A DNA stretch of 64,000 nucleotides, taken from contig JAIENY010000007.1 of the NCBI GenBank assembly GCA_019750915.1, forward strand, positions 1-64,000, given 5' to 3'. This DNA is from Xanthobacteraceae bacterium (lineage in GTDB: Bacteria > Pseudomonadota > Alphaproteobacteria > Rhizobiales > Xanthobacteraceae). Positions within the stretch are counted from its first letter, which is position 1. Each line of letters opens with the position of its first letter. Below are positions 62,021 to 64,000 of the stretch, in pieces. The translations under genes were made by a program, and so were the position numbers. The notes beneath the pieces are model-generated. The model was not told where the DNA came from and made no database searches. It saw only the letters and a list, made by a program, of their open reading frames with translations.

Positions 62021-63397
62021 TTGGAACTCCCTAGCTTTGGCGGGGGCACAGACAGACCTGAGGCGACCGATCATTCGACCGGCCGCGTTCTTGTTGTTGG
62101 GCCATACAAGCGCGTTAGCCGTGGCGCAGCGCATACAAAAGCATCCCGCGATCCACAGGCTCGTCTGGCAGAAGCCGTGGGCCTTGCGCGGGCGATCAAC
62201 CTGATCGTCGTCGACGCAATCATTGCAACACTCAGCCAGATCCGGCCTGCGACCTACCTCGGCAAGGGCAAGGTCGAGGAAGTCCTCGGTCTGATCAGGG
62301 CGCACGAGGCTTCGCTCGTGATCATGGATTGCGCGCTGTCGCCGATCCAGCAGCGCAACCTCGAGAAGGAATGGAACGTCAAGGTTCTCGATCGCACCGG
62401 TCTCATTCTCGAAATTTTCGGACGCCGCGCCAAGACACGTGAAGGTACCCTTCAGGTCGAGCTTGCCCATCTGATTTATCAGCGCAGCCGTTTGGTCCGC
62501 TCCTGGACCCACCTCGAACGGCAGCGCGGCGGCTTCGGCTTTCTCGGCGGTCCGGGAGAAACCCAGATCGAAGCGGACCGGCGCCTGATCAGCGAACGGA
62601 TCATGCGGATCGAAAACGACATCAAAAAAGTCGAAGCAACGCGGCGGCTGCATCGCGCGGGCAGGCAGCGCGTGCCTTATCGCGTGGTCGCACTCGTCGG
62701 CTACACCAACGCTGGAAAATCGACCCTGTTCAACAGGATGACGCGGGCGGACGTTCAGGCTGCGGACATGCTGTTCGCGACCCTCGATCCGACGCTGCGG
62801 GCACTCGCGCTGCCGCACGGCGGCAAGGCCATGATTTCCGACACCGTCGGATTCATTTCGGATCTTCCAACCATGCTCGTCGCCGCGTTCCGCGCCACCC
62901 TGGAAGAAGTTATCGAGGCAGACGTTATCCTGCATGTCCGCGACATTTCTCACGAAGATGCCGAGGCGCAGGAGCGCGATGTCGATCAAGTACTTCGACA
63001 ATTGAACATCGATACAGACTCCGGTCACATCATCGAGGTCTGGAACAAGATCGACCGCTTTTCGCCCGAAGAGCGTGAGAACCTGGCGAACATCGCTGCC
63101 CGCCGTCCACCCGAGAGGCCTTGCTTTCTTGTTTCGGCGGAAACGGGAGAGGGCATCGAGAAGCTTCTTGCCGCGGTCGAGGATCGTCTCGCGCGGACGC
63201 GGATCACGCTCGATCTGTCGATCGACGCCGCGGATGGTGCAGGCGTAAGCTGGATTCATCGCAACGCCGAGGTACTGGACAAACACCTCCACGATGGACA
63301 CTTCGACATGGTGATCCGGGTTGATGAAACCAAGCGTGATATCGCTATTACGCGCTTTGGCGCACGAGTGCGTGAAACTCCCTCGGCAGCGGACTAA
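62021..63397 (+). CDS. hflX: ribosome-splitting GTPase HflX
   Basis: A 458-residue GTPase. The HflX-specific N-terminal domain covers about 20-195 and includes the signature GGFGFLGGPGETQIEADRR; the G domain follows with G1 GYTNAGKST at 227-235, G3 DTVGFISDLP and G4 NKID. It binds and splits stalled ribosomes, notably under heat stress. The start is a TTG at 62021 with GAGG nine bases upstream, so expression may be kept low. It follows hfq by 17 bases, the usual hfq-hflX operon. The last four bases overlap the convergent mazG gene. Confidence 0.95.
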   Translation: MELPSFGGGTDRPEATDHSTGRVLVVGPYKRVSRGAAHTKASRDPQARLAEAVGLARAINLIVVDAIIATLSQIRPATYLGKGKVEEVLGLIRAHEASLVIMDCALSPIQQRNLEKEWNVKVLDRTGLILEIFGRRAKTREGTLQVELAHLIYQRSRLVRSWTHLERQRGGFGFLGGPGETQIEADRRLISERIMRIENDIKKVEATRRLHRAGRQRVPYRVVALVGYTNAGKSTLFNRMTRADVQAADMLFATLDPTLRALALPHGGKAMISDTVGFISDLPTMLVAAFRATLEEVIEADVILHVRDISHEDAEAQERDVDQVLRQLNIDTDSGHIIEVWNKIDRFSPEERENLANIAARRPPERPCFLVSAETGEGIEKLLAAVEDRLARTRITLDLSIDAADGAGVSWIHRNAEVLDKHLHDGHFDMVIRVDETKRDIAITRFGARVRETPSAAD

Positions 63398-64000
63398 AGA
63401 TTTTTCCGGGGTTTCTTCTCGCCGTTCTTGGCTTCATTCCAGAGTTCTTCCATTTCATCGAGCGATGCCTCGGCGAGGGGCTTCTTACGCGCCTTGAGTT
63501 GTTGCTCGATAAACCCGAACCGGCGCTCGAACTTGGCGTTGGCGGCGCGCAGCGAGATCTCGGGATCCGCGCCGGCGTGCCGAGCAAGATTGACGACGGC
63601 GAACAGCAGATCCCCGGCTTCGTCGGCGATCTCGTTCTTGTCGCCCTTGTCGAGTGCCACTTCAATTTCATCGGCTTCTTCACGTATCTTGCGAAGTACG
63701 GCGCGGGCATCATTCCAATCGAAGCCGACGGTCGACGCCTTGTCCTGAAGGGCCAGCGCACGCGACAGCGTCGATTGTCCAGCCTTGACGCTGGCGAGCA
63801 GCGACTCTTCGACTTTGGGTCGGCGCTGTGCCCGCTCAGCCTTTTCTTCCGCCTTGATACGATCCCACGACGCCTTGACCTCATTGGGCGTCATCCGTCC
63901 GGCCTCGTCACCAAACACATGCGGATGCCGCCGGATCATCTTGGTGACAATTGCCTGCACGACGTCCGCAAAAGCAAAAGCGCCTTGCTCCTGTGCCATG
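63394..64000 (-). CDS. mazG: nucleoside triphosphate pyrophosphohydrolase MazG, N-terminus outside window
   Basis: The window holds the last 200 or so residues of MazG, which hydrolyses NTPs and dNTPs to monophosphates and pyrophosphate. It contains the end of the first MazG repeat (AFAFADVVQAIVTKMIRRHP, HVFGD) and the full second repeat (ARAVLRKIREEADEIEVALD, IADEAGDLLFAVVNLARHAG, with the EExxE and ExxD metal-binding motifs), ending RKNL. The internal MAQEQ at 63999 corresponds to a mid-domain position in full-length proteins of about 265 residues, so the true start lies beyond position 64000. Convergent with hflX. Confidence 0.93.
   Translation of the reverse strand, partial: MAQEQGAFAFADVVQAIVTKMIRRHPHVFGDEAGRMTPNEVKASWDRIKAEEKAERAQRRPKVEESLLASVKAGQSTLSRALALQDKASTVGFDWNDARAVLRKIREEADEIEVALDKGDKNEIADEAGDLLFAVVNLARHAGADPEISLRAANAKFERRFGFIEQQLKARKKPLAEASLDEMEELWNEAKNGEKKPRKNL

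Noticed and set aside
1-64000. CRISPR arrays, insertion sequences, rRNA operons and prophage
   Set aside because: No regularly spaced repeats, transposase or integrase frames, rRNA sequence or phage structural genes were seen on either strand.

Overview
The window reads as an ordinary stretch of chromosome from an alphaproteobacterium of the order Hyphomicrobiales, most likely the Bradyrhizobium/Rhodopseudomonas/Nitrobacter/Afipia group (Nitrobacteraceae). The reasons are the high GC content, the gene order dusB-ntrB-ntrC-ntrY-ntrX-(dat)-hfq-hflX-mazG, the AapJQMP amino-acid transporter, a PopZ protein, a bifunctional IspDF, a two-domain cold-shock protein beside a DUF192 gene, and an MXKDX-repeat protein. 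This placement is inferred from gene content; no database search was made. I saw no rRNA, CRISPR array, insertion sequence, integrase or phage gene.

Layout. 0-3.9 kb: small secreted and membrane proteins (one of only 26 residues), glyoxalase I, a Sir2 deacylase, a double cold-shock-domain protein, a DUF192 protein and tRNA-Pro. 3.9-6.7 kb: a two-gene glycosyltransferase/OpgC acyltransferase unit, then an NDUFS4-like complex I protein. 6.7-9.6 kb: a DctPQM-type TRAP transporter. 9.8-12.45 kb: a run of very small, mostly uncharacterised membrane and secreted proteins ending at tRNA-Arg. 12.6-20 kb: an alpha-2-macroglobulin and its partner PBP1C. 20-23.8 kb: four genes (GT39 transferase, PAP2 phosphatase, polyprenyl-phosphate sugar synthase, LAB_N protein) that look like a lipid A or envelope-glycan decoration cassette. 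23.8-30.5 kb: metC, the complete aapJQMP uptake operon and a cysteine-synthase-like gene. 30.9-39.9 kb: a four-gene RND efflux operon with two different permeases (MdtABC type) and its own outer-membrane factor.

40-45 kb: a DTW-domain tRNA-modifying enzyme, tRNA-Cys, tRNA-Asn, a degenerate PCMT-like protein, TolC and PopZ. 45-53 kb: valS, an MFS carrier, a 3-methyladenine glycosylase, lipA, ratA, cinA C-terminal domain and ispDF. 53-64 kb: dusB with the nitrogen-regulation genes ntrB, ntrC, ntrY and ntrX, then a D-amino-acid aminotransferase, hfq, hflX and the C-terminal part of mazG, which runs off the window.

The main themes are envelope maintenance (OpgC, A2M/PBP1C, lipid A cassette, two efflux or secretion systems), nitrogen and sulfur amino-acid uptake and control (Aap, MetC, CysK-like, NtrBCYX), and small RNA and translation functions. 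I found no convincing wholly new multi-gene system. The least explained material is the small-protein cluster at 9.8-12.45 kb, several structured intergenic segments, and some odd gene overlaps, listed as findings.
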